Below are positions 7,246-13,881 of a stretch of DNA of 15,994 nt, piece by piece. A program made the translations under genes and the position numbers. Source of the stretch: Paracoccaceae bacterium. Its GTDB lineage: Bacteria; Pseudomonadota; Alphaproteobacteria; Rhodobacterales; Rhodobacteraceae. The stretch's first letter is position 1. Each line of letters starts with the position of its first letter. Location: positions 1 through 15,994 of the forward strand of contig NVQY01000026.1 in assembly GCA_002400675.1 (NCBI GenBank), in the 5' to 3' direction. The notes beneath the pieces were generated by a model. It was given only the letters and a program-made list of their open reading frames with translations, did not search any database and was not told the origin of the DNA.

Positions 7246-9392
7246 TGGCCCACCCCCTCGAAACTCAGGCGTGCCTTTTGGCGGCGTGATTGCAGCCGGG
7301 TGATGATGTTCTTGCGCTGCGCGTCCCACCACCGTTCAACCGGACCGGGGTTATGCACGATTTCGGCCCGGTAGAATGACGGGCACAGGATCGCGGCATC
7401 AGCGACTTCTCCGCAGTTGCCACAGCCAACGCAAGTCTGGTCGATATGCGCCACCGGGTCGTCGCGCAACGGATCGTCAAGCCGTTTCAGCGACAGCGAC
7501 GGACAGCCCGAAAGGCGGATACAGGCGTGATCCCCGGTGCAGATATCCGCGTCCACGCCAAATCGCGGCACCCCGACCCGCCGGCCTTCGCGGATCGCAA
7601 CCGCACGCTGTGGTTTCTCGCGCCGTTGCCGGTTCAGCATGCATTCCGACGCGGCGATGATCACCTTGGGACCATCGTAATCGGTGGTCAGCGCCTCTTC
7701 GATCACCGCACGCATGGCGGTGACATCATAGGTGTGGTCGATCTCACGCACCCATTTGACGCCAATACCCTTAAGGGCGCTGGAAATCGGGTTGTTGGTG
7801 GATTTGGTGGCATTTTGGGCCCGCGATGACAGAACATCCTGCCCGCCGGTGGCCGCCGAATAGAAATTGTCGATGATGATCGCCACGGAATCCGACTTGT
7901 TGTAAACCATGTTGCCGATCGACGACGACAGCCCGTTGTGCCAGAACCCGCCATCACCAATGATCGAAATCGCCCGTCTCTCCCCGCCGCCGTCAAATGC
8001 CGCATTGGACGCAGGCCCAAGGCCGTATCCCATGGTTGAACCACCAATTTCGAACGGCGGCAGGCTGGCAAACAGATGACAGCCAATATCGCCGGTGATC
8101 TGGTGCCTGCCCAGTTTCTGTTCCACCAGTTTCAGGGCCGCGAATATGGGCCGTTCCGGGCAGCCGGTGCAAAACCCCGGCGGGCGGATCGGCACAGTCT
8201 GGGCCAGATCGGGCATGTCCGGCGCTTGGGTATTGGGCGCGCGCACCTGCCCGGACAGCATATCCGGGGCGCTTTGGCGCAAAAACGAGGTCACCGCGTC
8301 CAGCATCACCTGCCCGGTGTATTCCCCCGCCATCGGCAACAGATCCTTGCCAAACAGGCGCAGCGGGCTTTGGGCGCGGAACAACATGGTGGAAAGGGCC
8401 TGTTCGATGAACTCCGGCTGGCCTTCCTCGACCACCAACACCGCGTCCTTGCCCTGACAAAAGCCCAGAAACTCATCCTTGACCAGCGGATAGGTGACGT
8501 TCAGCACATAAAGCGGCACGTCGCTGTTACCATGGGTGTCGGCCAGCCCAAGGCGCTGAAGCGCGCGGATGACGCCGTTGTACATGCCGCCTTGCAGGAC
8601 GATCCCAACCGGGGCCTTTGGCGGGCCGAACACTTCGTTCAGCTGGTTTTCGACGATGAATTTCTCTGCGGCGGGCCAGCGGATTTTCACTTTGTCCTGT
8701 TCGTGCAAATAGGACATCGGCGGCAATACAACGCGGGTGAAATCGCGCCGGGGGGCGGCCAGCGCGTCGCGCACGGTCAAAGGCGGTGCCACGTTGTCGC
8801 GAGTCTGAAAGCTGCCGGTGACATGGCACGACCGGATTCGCACCATCAGCATGACCGGCGTGTTGCTGGCCTCGGACAACTCAAACCCCTGCCCCACCGC
8901 GCGGGTAATCGACGGCAGGTTGGGGCGCGGATCAAGCAGCCAGAATTGCGATTTCATCGCGAATGCGTGGCTGCGTTCCTGCATGATCGACGACCCTTCG
9001 CCGTAGTCCTCGCCGACGATGATCAACGTGCCCCCCGTGACCCCCGACGACGACAGATTGGCCAGCGCATCCGAGGCCACATTGACCCCGACCGGCCCCT
9101 TGAAGGTCACCGCACCGCGAATTGGATAGTGCACCGATGCCGCCAGCATCGCGGTGGCGGCGGATTCGGATGCGTTGGCCTCGAACCGCACGCCCAGTTC
9201 GCCCAGCAAGTCCTGCGCGTCCGCCAGCACATCCATAAGATGCGAAATCGGCGCGCCCTGATAGCCGCCGACATAGCCCACGCCGTTTTCCAGCAACGCC
9301 TTGGTGATGGCCAGAATGCCTTCGCCGGTAAAGGTATCACCGGCCCCAAGTCGCAGGTGTTCCACCTCGGCTTTGAATGATCGTTCTGCCAT
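7242..9392 (-). CDS. iorA: Indolepyruvate oxidoreductase subunit alpha (TPP- and Fe-S-dependent)
   Basis: 716 residues, the usual IorA length. The N-terminal pyrimidine-binding domain (about 15-240) contains Glu76 in the ASES segment, the likely cofactor-activating Glu. The C-terminal diphosphate-binding domain contains CTGCP (Cys408, Cys411) and the TPP motif G479-D-G-G ending near Asn509. A ferredoxin-like tail (about 612-675) follows. Its second cluster is C654-x2-C657-x2-C660-x9-C670-P. The first reads C618-x2-D621-x2-C624-x5-C630-P, with Asp where the second Cys is expected. Start ATG 9392 has a perfect AAGGAGG 7 bases upstream. The gene follows the marR at 9436-9948 by 43 bases and overlaps iorB by 4, so the three form an operon. 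Aryl-2-oxoacid specificity is inferred from the family. Confidence 0.93.
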   Translation of the reverse strand: MAERSFKAEVEHLRLGAGDTFTGEGILAITKALLENGVGYVGGYQGAPISHLMDVLADAQDLLGELGVRFEANASESAATAMLAASVHYPIRGAVTFKGPVGVNVASDALANLSSSGVTGGTLIIVGEDYGEGSSIMQERSHAFAMKSQFWLLDPRPNLPSITRAVGQGFELSEASNTPVMLMVRIRSCHVTGSFQTRDNVAPPLTVRDALAAPRRDFTRVVLPPMSYLHEQDKVKIRWPAAEKFIVENQLNEVFGPPKAPVGIVLQGGMYNGVIRALQRLGLADTHGNSDVPLYVLNVTYPLVKDEFLGFCQGKDAVLVVEEGQPEFIEQALSTMLFRAQSPLRLFGKDLLPMAGEYTGQVMLDAVTSFLRQSAPDMLSGQVRAPNTQAPDMPDLAQTVPIRPPGFCTGCPERPIFAALKLVEQKLGRHQITGDIGCHLFASLPPFEIGGSTMGYGLGPASNAAFDGGGERRAISIIGDGGFWHNGLSSSIGNMVYNKSDSVAIIIDNFYSAATGGQDVLSSRAQNATKSTNNPISSALKGIGVKWVREIDHTYDVTAMRAVIEEALTTDYDGPKVIIAASECMLNRQRREKPQRAVAIREGRRVGVPRFGVDADICTGDHACIRLSGCPSLSLKRLDDPLRDDPVAHIDQTCVGCGNCGEVADAAILCPSFYRAEIVHNPGPVERWWDAQRKNIITRLQSRRQKARLSFEGVGQ

Positions 9393-9435
9393 GTTCTGGC
9401 CTCCTTACAGAGCTGGTTTGCAGATAGGCACCCGG

Positions 9436-9948
9436 TTAAAAGTCGTGCTTGCGGATATTGGCAAGCATTGATTGCAACGTCCCGACAAAGGCCGCCCGGT
9501 CCTTGCGGCTGATGCCGGTAAACATCTGTTCGTAAAACGCCGACATATGCGGCCAGAGACGATCATAGGCATCGCGCCCGGTGTCAGTCAGGAAAATCCG
9601 CGTCGCGCGGCTGTCGGCCGCATCAACTTCACGCCGCACATGCCCGGCGCGGTGCAGCGTATCAATGGCGCGGCTTAGGGTGGATTGTTCGACCACCGCA
9701 TAGACCGCCAGTTCCCGGATCAGAATGCCATCCGTCACCGACAGGACAGCCAGCGCGCGCATCTGCGTGGTGGTCAGGCCCAAAGTGGTCATCTCGTCGC
9801 GTAAACTGGCGTTATAACGCCCGATGATCCGGTTCATCAGATAGGGCGCAAAGTTCTCCAGCCCGATATCTTCCAGTCGGGGCACGAGTTTGCCATCTGC
9901 ATCCGGCGCGGGCCTTGGGGTGTCCGATTTGCTGTCGCGATCTTTCAT
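9436..9948 (-). CDS. MarR-family transcriptional regulator leading the ior operon
   Basis: 170 residues. The winged helix-turn-helix spans about residues 55-125: TTTQMRALAVLSV, then the recognition helix region VVEQSTLSRAIDTLHRAGHV, and the wing D-x-R motif DSRATRIFLT. The N- and C-terminal helices would form the dimer interface. MarR proteins usually repress and are released by small aromatic or phenolic ligands; the IAA-responsive members IacR and IadR are relevant relatives in function. Located 43 bases upstream of iorA on the same strand, it is probably the local regulator of iorAB and of itself. No strong Shine-Dalgarno is visible before 9948. A perfect 12-bp palindrome lies just upstream (9956-9967). 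The specific ligand is not evident. Confidence 0.9.
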   Translation of the reverse strand: MKDRDSKSDTPRPAPDADGKLVPRLEDIGLENFAPYLMNRIIGRYNASLRDEMTTLGLTTTQMRALAVLSVTDGILIRELAVYAVVEQSTLSRAIDTLHRAGHVRREVDAADSRATRIFLTDTGRDAYDRLWPHMSAFYEQMFTGISRKDRAAFVGTLQSMLANIRKHDF

Positions 9949-9955
9949 CTAGGTT

Positions 9956-9967
9956 CAACCATGGTTG
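9956..9967. promoter_or_regulatory. Perfect 12-bp palindrome 8 bases before the marR start
   Basis: CAACCATGGTTG is identical to its reverse complement and lies in the leader of the marR-iorA-iorB operon. Placement and symmetry fit an operator for the adjacent MarR dimer, although MarR sites are usually somewhat longer. The embedded ATG is out of frame with marR. Confidence 0.4.
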
Positions 9968-9984
9968 CTTTCAGGCAATCTAAT

Positions 9985-9999
9985 GTTGTCCGGTTGTCC
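9985..9999. repeat. Short direct repeat GTTGTCC x2, period 8
   Basis: GTTGTCC occurs at 9985-9991 and again at 9993-9999, between the 12-bp palindrome and the AT-rich part of the divergent intergenic region. It may be a protein-binding element, or chance given its size. Confidence 0.25.
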
Positions 10000-10139
10000 C
10001 TACCATAGGAGGATTTTAGATGCGTTTGCAACTAATTAATCCTAATTTCCTGCGACATATGCGCAGCCTCTGCCCGGTGATAGACGCACATCTCACCTGA
10101 TTTTCCAACCTGGAAGCTGCCCGCGCGCGCCTCACAATA

Positions 10140-10159
10140 AAATATGCAGTTGCATATTT
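10140..10159. promoter_or_regulatory. Perfect 9+9 bp inverted repeat, candidate MarR operator
   Basis: AAATATGCA at 10140-10148 and TGCATATTT at 10151-10159 are exact reverse complements separated by GT. The 20-bp size and AT-rich arms are typical of MarR dimer sites. TATACT at 10165-10170 resembles a -10 box; if used, the inverted repeat would cover the -35 region of the promoter for the plus-strand marR-dctPQM operon, so binding would block polymerase. A further TGCA lies at 10170-10173. Operator identity is inferred, not shown. Confidence 0.6.
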
Positions 10160-10210
10160 CTCAATATACTGCAAATTGACTCGAAAAGGCACTTCTGCTT
10201 GTTTTGTAAC

Positions 10211-10684
10211 ATGAATCAGCGAACTACCCCCGTTCCAGCGACACCGTCCAAGTTTGTCGATGGCTATCTGCTGTATCAACTGGCCACGGCCAGCCATTAC
10301 CTTTCGGACAGTTTCCACCGCCAGATCAAAGCCAAAGGCGTCAAGATTCACGTCTGGCGGGTGCTGGCAAGCGTGGTCGATCAACCGGGACTGATGCTGA
10401 CCAGCCTTTCCAAGCTGGTGTTGTACGAACAATCACGACTAACCAAGATCATCGACCAGATGGTCGCGGATGGGTTGATCGACAAAAAGGCGGTGGCTGG
10501 TGACCGGCGAAAGATGGCGATCTATATTACTGACAAGGGCCGGGACGTGGTCGCGCCGTTGTTGAAAATCGCCAAGGACTACGAGTTGGGCGCGCTGCAA
10601 TCGGTGTCCGAATCCGAACGGGCAACTTTGCTTAGAATACTCAACAAACTTCGAAAACACGGGGAAAACGCAAACTGCACATAA
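10211..10684 (+). CDS. MarR-family transcriptional regulator leading the TRAP operon
   Basis: 157 residues. A first helix (YLLYQLATASHYLSDSF) is followed by a winged helix-turn-helix at about 45-110: VWRVLASVVDQPGLMLTSLSKLV, recognition helix region YEQSRLTKIIDQMVADGLI, and a wing with GDRRKMAIYIT. It is not closely similar to the other MarR here, so the pair is not a recent duplication. It lies 69 bases upstream of dctP on the same strand and probably controls the transporter genes and itself through the inverted repeat at 10140-10159. ATG 10211 has no clear Shine-Dalgarno; an in-frame TTG at 10199 has AAAAGG 9 bases upstream and would add four residues, so the start is uncertain. The ligand is not evident. 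Confidence 0.9.
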   Translation: MNQRTTPVPATPSKFVDGYLLYQLATASHYLSDSFHRQIKAKGVKIHVWRVLASVVDQPGLMLTSLSKLVLYEQSRLTKIIDQMVADGLIDKKAVAGDRRKMAIYITDKGRDVVAPLLKIAKDYELGALQSVSESERATLLRILNKLRKHGENANCT

Positions 10685-10687
10685 TAA

Positions 10688-10699
10688 TGCACCCGTGCA
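10688..10699. promoter_or_regulatory. Inverted repeat TGCAC-CC-GTGCA between marR and dctP
   Basis: Five-base arms with a 2-base spacer just after the marR stop codon. Together with TGCA at 10676-10679 it forms a small cluster of TGCA half-sites, the same core as in the large inverted repeat at 10140-10159 but with different spacing. It could be a secondary regulator site or a weak mRNA hairpin. Confidence 0.3.
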
Positions 10700-10753
10700 A
10701 AAGACCGTCGCCATAACTTGGGCGGCACAATACCAACGTGAAAGGGAGTTCAC

Positions 10754-11782
10754 ATGAAAAGACGTGATTTTATGAAAACCGGGGCCGTGGCCACCGGTCT
10801 GACACTGGGAATGGGGTCGGGGGCGGCATTTGCGCAAACGGTTTCGCTGCGCATGTCAACGTGGTTGCCGCCGCAACACCATCTGGTGGCCGACACGTTG
10901 CCGGTATGGTTTGACGCCATCGAAGAGGCCTCGGGCGGGTCGCTAAAGATCAAACTGGACCCGGCCCCGATTGCCAAACCACCGGGACAATATGACGTTG
11001 TGCGCGATGGTGCCGCCGATATGGCCTATCATGTGATGGCCTACACCCCCGGCCCGTTCGAAATCCTGCGCGGGGCGGAACTGCCGTTCCTGTCGAAAAA
11101 CGCCGAGGTGGGCAGTCAGGCCGCATACGACTGGTACGACCGCAACATCGGTTTCGAGCAGGAGTTTCAGGACGTCAAGGTGATCACCCTGATGGTGCAC
11201 GGGCCGGGCGCGGTGCATACCAAAAAGCAGATCAATTCGCTGGAAGACCTCGCGGGCGTCAAGCTGCGCGTTGGTGGCGGTGGCGTGCGCATGGCCGAAG
11301 CGCTGGGGGCCACGCCGGTGGCGATGCCCGCCCCTGCGGCCTACGAGGCGATCCAGAAAGGCGTGGCTGATGGCGCCTTGTTCCCGTTTGAAAGCGTCAA
11401 GGGGTTCCGTCTGGGCGAACTGTTGGATTATCATCTTGAGATCCCCGGCGGGCTGTACACCACCCCGTTTGCGGTGATCATGAACCGGGCCAAATATGAC
11501 GCCCTGTCGGATGATCACAAACAGGTGCTGTCTGATCTGGGCGGCACTACCGGGGCCAAGATGCTGGGGGCCGGATGGGACCGCGCGGACGCCGTGGGGC
11601 GTGCTTTTGCGCTGGAAAAGAACGGCACGATCAACCAGTTGTCAGACACTGAACTGGCGCGCTGGAAAGACAAGATCGCGTTCATGAATGACGACTGGAT
11701 CGCCAAGGCGGATGCCGCGGGTCTGGACGGTCCGGCGCTGCTGGACGATCTGCGCGCAACCATGGACAAATACGCGGGCTAA
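10754..11782 (+). CDS. dctP: TRAP transporter substrate-binding protein (DctP family)
   Basis: 342 residues. The N terminus MKRRDFMKTGAVATGL is a Tat-type twin-arginine signal (RRDFMK), with likely cleavage after AFA near residue 27. The mature protein has the DctP fold, with the segment GVKLRVGGGGVRMAEALGATPVAMP. Arg172 there aligns with the conserved Arg that salt-bridges the substrate carboxylate in TRAP binding proteins, so the ligand is probably a carboxylic acid. GGGAG lies 5 bases before the ATG. It captures ligand in the periplasm and delivers it to DctQM. The Tat signal implies export of a folded protein. The substrate cannot be read from the sequence; the neighbouring iorAB operon suggests an aromatic or 2-oxo acid. 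Confidence 0.93.
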   Translation: MKRRDFMKTGAVATGLTLGMGSGAAFAQTVSLRMSTWLPPQHHLVADTLPVWFDAIEEASGGSLKIKLDPAPIAKPPGQYDVVRDGAADMAYHVMAYTPGPFEILRGAELPFLSKNAEVGSQAAYDWYDRNIGFEQEFQDVKVITLMVHGPGAVHTKKQINSLEDLAGVKLRVGGGGVRMAEALGATPVAMPAPAAYEAIQKGVADGALFPFESVKGFRLGELLDYHLEIPGGLYTTPFAVIMNRAKYDALSDDHKQVLSDLGGTTGAKMLGAGWDRADAVGRAFALEKNGTINQLSDTELARWKDKIAFMNDDWIAKADAAGLDGPALLDDLRATMDKYAG

Positions 11783-11803
11783 CAGCCTAAATCTGGACAT
11801 TGA

Positions 11804-11828
11804 CCGGGGCGGCCATGCGTCGCCCCGG
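11804..11828 (+). other. Strong dctP-dctQ intergenic stem-loop
   Basis: CCGGGGCG (11804-11811) and CGCCCCGG (11821-11828) are exact complements around a 9-base loop, with a possible extra G-U pair at the top. No U-run follows, so it is not a standard intrinsic terminator. Hairpins at this position, after a binding-protein gene and before the membrane genes, are known to stabilise upstream mRNA (as in malE-malF) and would raise DctP over DctQM. Confidence 0.65.
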
Positions 11829-11853
11829 CCTGATTGCAAAACGATGCAGGGTT

Positions 11854-11859
11854 AGGGGA
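11854..11859 (+). promoter_or_regulatory. Ribosome binding site deciding the TTG start of dctQ
   Basis: AGGGGA sits 7 bases before TTG 11867. There is no in-frame ATG before the first membrane segment, so this site supports TTG as initiator. Confidence 0.55.
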
Positions 11860-11866
11860 ACGGGCA

Positions 11867-12337
11867 TTGGAACCACTGATAAAACGCATATCGAACTGGA
11901 TGGCGGGCGCGGCAAGCGTTTGCCTGCTGGGCCTGATGCTGATCACTTTTGCCGATGTGGTCGGGCGCTATTTCTTTAACGCGCCGCTGGTGTTCACGGT
12001 CGAGATCGTCGAACTTGGCATGGGGTTGATGCTGTTCTTTGGGCTGGCCATGACCACTCTGAACCGGGGGCACATCTCGGTCGATCTGATCACCGGGTTC
12101 CTGCCGCTGTATGCGCGGGTCTGGCTGGCGAGTTTCTCCGCGCTGATTGCCGTCATCTTCCTTGGTCTGATCACATGGCGACTGTGGGATCGGGCGATGA
12201 ATTTCATGTCTGACGGTCTGGCCACGCAAATCCTGTTCCTGCCAGTGGCCCCGGTGGTGTTCGTGATGGCCATTGCCGCCGGAATCACCACCGTTTTTGC
12301 GGTCTATCTGCTGCTGCACCCTTCCTCCAAACTCTGA
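11867..12337 (+). CDS. dctQ: TRAP transporter small permease (DctQ family), TTG start
   Basis: 156 residues with four predicted helices: about 12-34, 45-66, 86-108 and 126-149. The segments DVVGRYFFNAPLVFTVEIVELGMGLMLFFGLA and RGHISVDLITGFLP are typical of DctQ. It forms the small subunit that works with DctM to import the DctP-bound solute, driven by a sodium or proton gradient. The reading frame extends upstream to 11834, but TTG 11867 has a good ribosome binding site and gives the usual family length; the next ATG (11897) would cut into the first helix. The weak start codon, together with the upstream stem-loop, should lower DctQ output relative to DctP. The stop is 13 bases before dctM. 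Confidence 0.9.
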   Translation: MEPLIKRISNWMAGAASVCLLGLMLITFADVVGRYFFNAPLVFTVEIVELGMGLMLFFGLAMTTLNRGHISVDLITGFLPLYARVWLASFSALIAVIFLGLITWRLWDRAMNFMSDGLATQILFLPVAPVVFVMAIAAGITTVFAVYLLLHPSSKL

Positions 12338-12350
12338 AAGTACCGCGTCC

Positions 12351-13661
12351 ATGGATCCGATCACCGTTGGCACCCTAAGCTTTGTCGCCCTGTTCATCCT
12401 GCTGGCCCTGACCGTGCCAATCGGTTTTGCCATGGGCTTGGCCGGGCTGGCCGGCATGGGCATGATCATCGGCTGGATGCCGGCGCTGTCGCTGTTTGGC
12501 ACCACGGTTTACGAGACCACCGTCACCTACGATCTGTCGATTGTGCCGCTGTTTGTGCTGATGGGGTCGGTCGCCTCCCGCTCTGGCCTTAGTCAGGAAT
12601 TATACGCCGCCTTCAATGCGTGGTTCGGCGCCTTTCGCGGCGGGCTGGCGCTGGCCACCATCGGCGCGTGCGGGGCGTTTGCGGCGATCTGCGGGTCGTC
12701 CGTGGCAACGGCGGCCACCATGTCGCAAGTGGCCCTGCCCGAGATGGAGAAATACAAATACGCCGACAGCCTCGCCACCGGATCAGTGGCGGCGGGCGGC
12801 ATCATCGGCATCCTGATCCCGCCCTCGGTGGTTCTGGTGCTGTATGGCATCCTGACCGAAACCTCGATTGGTGACCTGTTCATTGCCGGCATGGTGCCCG
12901 GCGTGCTGACGATCATCGGTTTCATGCTGGTGATTTCCATCATCACCCGCATCTGGCCGCATCTTGGGGCCGCCGGGCAGCGTACCACGGCGGGCGAAAA
13001 GCTGGCCGCACTGGGCCGCACGTGGGCCATCCTGTTGTTGTTCGTACTGGTGATCGGCGGCATCTATTTCGGCGTGTTCACCCCCACCGAAGCGGCTGGT
13101 GTGGGGGCCACGTTTGCCTTCCTCATCTCGGCCATGCGGGGTCGGTTGACGATCCAGAACACCAAAGAAGCATTGCTGGAAACGGTGCAGACCTCGGCAA
13201 TGATCTTTGCCGTGCTGATCGGCGCGCTGACCCTGAACAATCTGATGGTGTTTTCCGGCATTGCCGCCGCCCTGTCGGGTTTTGTCGGTGGGCTGAACAT
13301 GTCGCCGATGGCGGTCATGGCCGTGATCCTGCTGATGTATCTGGTGATGGGGGCGTTTCTGGACGCGCTGGCGATGATCCTGCTGACCGTGCCGATCTTT
13401 TTTCCCATCATCATCGACCTTGGCTTTGATCCCGTATGGTTCGGGGTGATCGTGGTGATGGTGGTGGAACTGGGCCTGATCACCCCGCCCATCGGCATGA
13501 ACGTTTTTGTGATCAAGGGCATGGCCCCAAAGGTCAGCCTGTCGTCGATCTATATCGGCGTGATGCCGTTTGTGGTGGCGCAAATCCTGCTGATCATCGC
13601 CGTCTTTCTGATCCCCGACATCGCCCTGTGGCTGCCGGAAACCGCCAATTCATTCCGCTAG
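12351..13661 (+). CDS. dctM: TRAP transporter large permease (DctM family)
   Basis: 436 residues, close to the usual 425-440, with about 12 hydrophobic segments. The diagnostic DctM region is intact: CGSSVATAATMSQVALPEMEKY, followed by SLATGSVAAGGIIGILIPPS and the YGILTETSIGDLFIAGMVPG stretch; near the C terminus is LGLITPPIGMNVFVIKG. It is the transport channel subunit in the inner membrane. The ATG at 12351 gives the standard N terminus; a longer frame from 12273 runs inside dctQ and was rejected. The upstream Shine-Dalgarno is weak, so coupling with dctQ is likely. It ends the operon; no convincing intrinsic terminator follows. Confidence 0.94.
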   Translation: MDPITVGTLSFVALFILLALTVPIGFAMGLAGLAGMGMIIGWMPALSLFGTTVYETTVTYDLSIVPLFVLMGSVASRSGLSQELYAAFNAWFGAFRGGLALATIGACGAFAAICGSSVATAATMSQVALPEMEKYKYADSLATGSVAAGGIIGILIPPSVVLVLYGILTETSIGDLFIAGMVPGVLTIIGFMLVISIITRIWPHLGAAGQRTTAGEKLAALGRTWAILLLFVLVIGGIYFGVFTPTEAAGVGATFAFLISAMRGRLTIQNTKEALLETVQTSAMIFAVLIGALTLNNLMVFSGIAAALSGFVGGLNMSPMAVMAVILLMYLVMGAFLDALAMILLTVPIFFPIIIDLGFDPVWFGVIVVMVVELGLITPPIGMNVFVIKGMAPKVSLSSIYIGVMPFVVAQILLIIAVFLIPDIALWLPETANSFR

Positions 13662-13713
13662 CACCCGCAATCAAGGAACCGTAGTTTGAGGCGTCTTTGG
13701 TCGGCAAACCCTA

Positions 13714-13734
13714 ACAAAATGTTTTGTACAAAAC
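13714..13734. promoter_or_regulatory. Overlapping palindromes built on ACAAAA
   Basis: ACAAAA-TG-TTTTGT (13714-13727) overlaps the perfect 14-bp palindrome GTTTTGTACAAAAC (13721-13734). Half-sites therefore alternate in orientation. It lies between the convergent ends of dctM and the SorC gene, where no promoter is needed for either. It could be an operator for an unseen transcript, a nucleoid-protein site or chance in an AT-rich patch. Confidence 0.4.
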
Positions 13735-13776
13735 GGCAGAAATCACCTGAAAGGCCCGTGCAAAACGCTCAAAACG
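13729..13776 (+). repeat. Three direct copies of CAAAACG
   Basis: CAAAACG occurs at 13729-13735, 13761-13767 and 13770-13776; the first copy is the right half of the 14-bp palindrome. Start-to-start spacings are 32 and 9 bases. Confidence 0.35.
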
Positions 13777-13881
13777 CGCATGGCGGGGGGGAGTGATCGC
13801 CGGGGCTTGCAGGATCGGGCAAATCCGCTTTTTGGGGGGCTGCATGACTTATGCCGCAGCGAAAGCGGGTACTAAAGGCAC

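Larger units (their letters stand above)
13662..13881. other. 220-base convergent intergenic region
   Basis: It separates the stops of dctM (plus) and the SorC regulator (minus). Its left half is AT-rich and holds the ACAAAA palindromes and CAAAACG repeats; its right half has runs of 7 and 6 G (13785-13791, 13834-13839) and weak hairpins such as GCTGC/GCAGC at 13839-13860 without a clear U-run. No gene of credible length is seen. Confidence 0.5.

Noticed and set aside
8076..9380. 434-codon open frame on the plus strand opposite iorA
   Set aside because: It is antisense to a clear IorA gene, is rich in His, Arg and Gln as expected of a shadow frame in GC-rich DNA, and shows no recognisable domain.
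12783..13583. 266-codon minus-strand frame opposite dctM
   Set aside because: Extremely rich in His, Asp and Gln, the typical mirror of a hydrophobic membrane protein; not a gene.
13811..13860. Possible intrinsic terminators (GGAT/ATCC followed by GCTTTTT; GCTGC/GCAGC)
   Set aside because: Stems of only 4-5 bp with long loops, and only the first has a short T-run; too weak to call.
13780..13875. 31-residue open frame in the dctM-SorC intergenic region
   Set aside because: No ribosome binding site, and the composition comes from G-runs; nothing supports translation.
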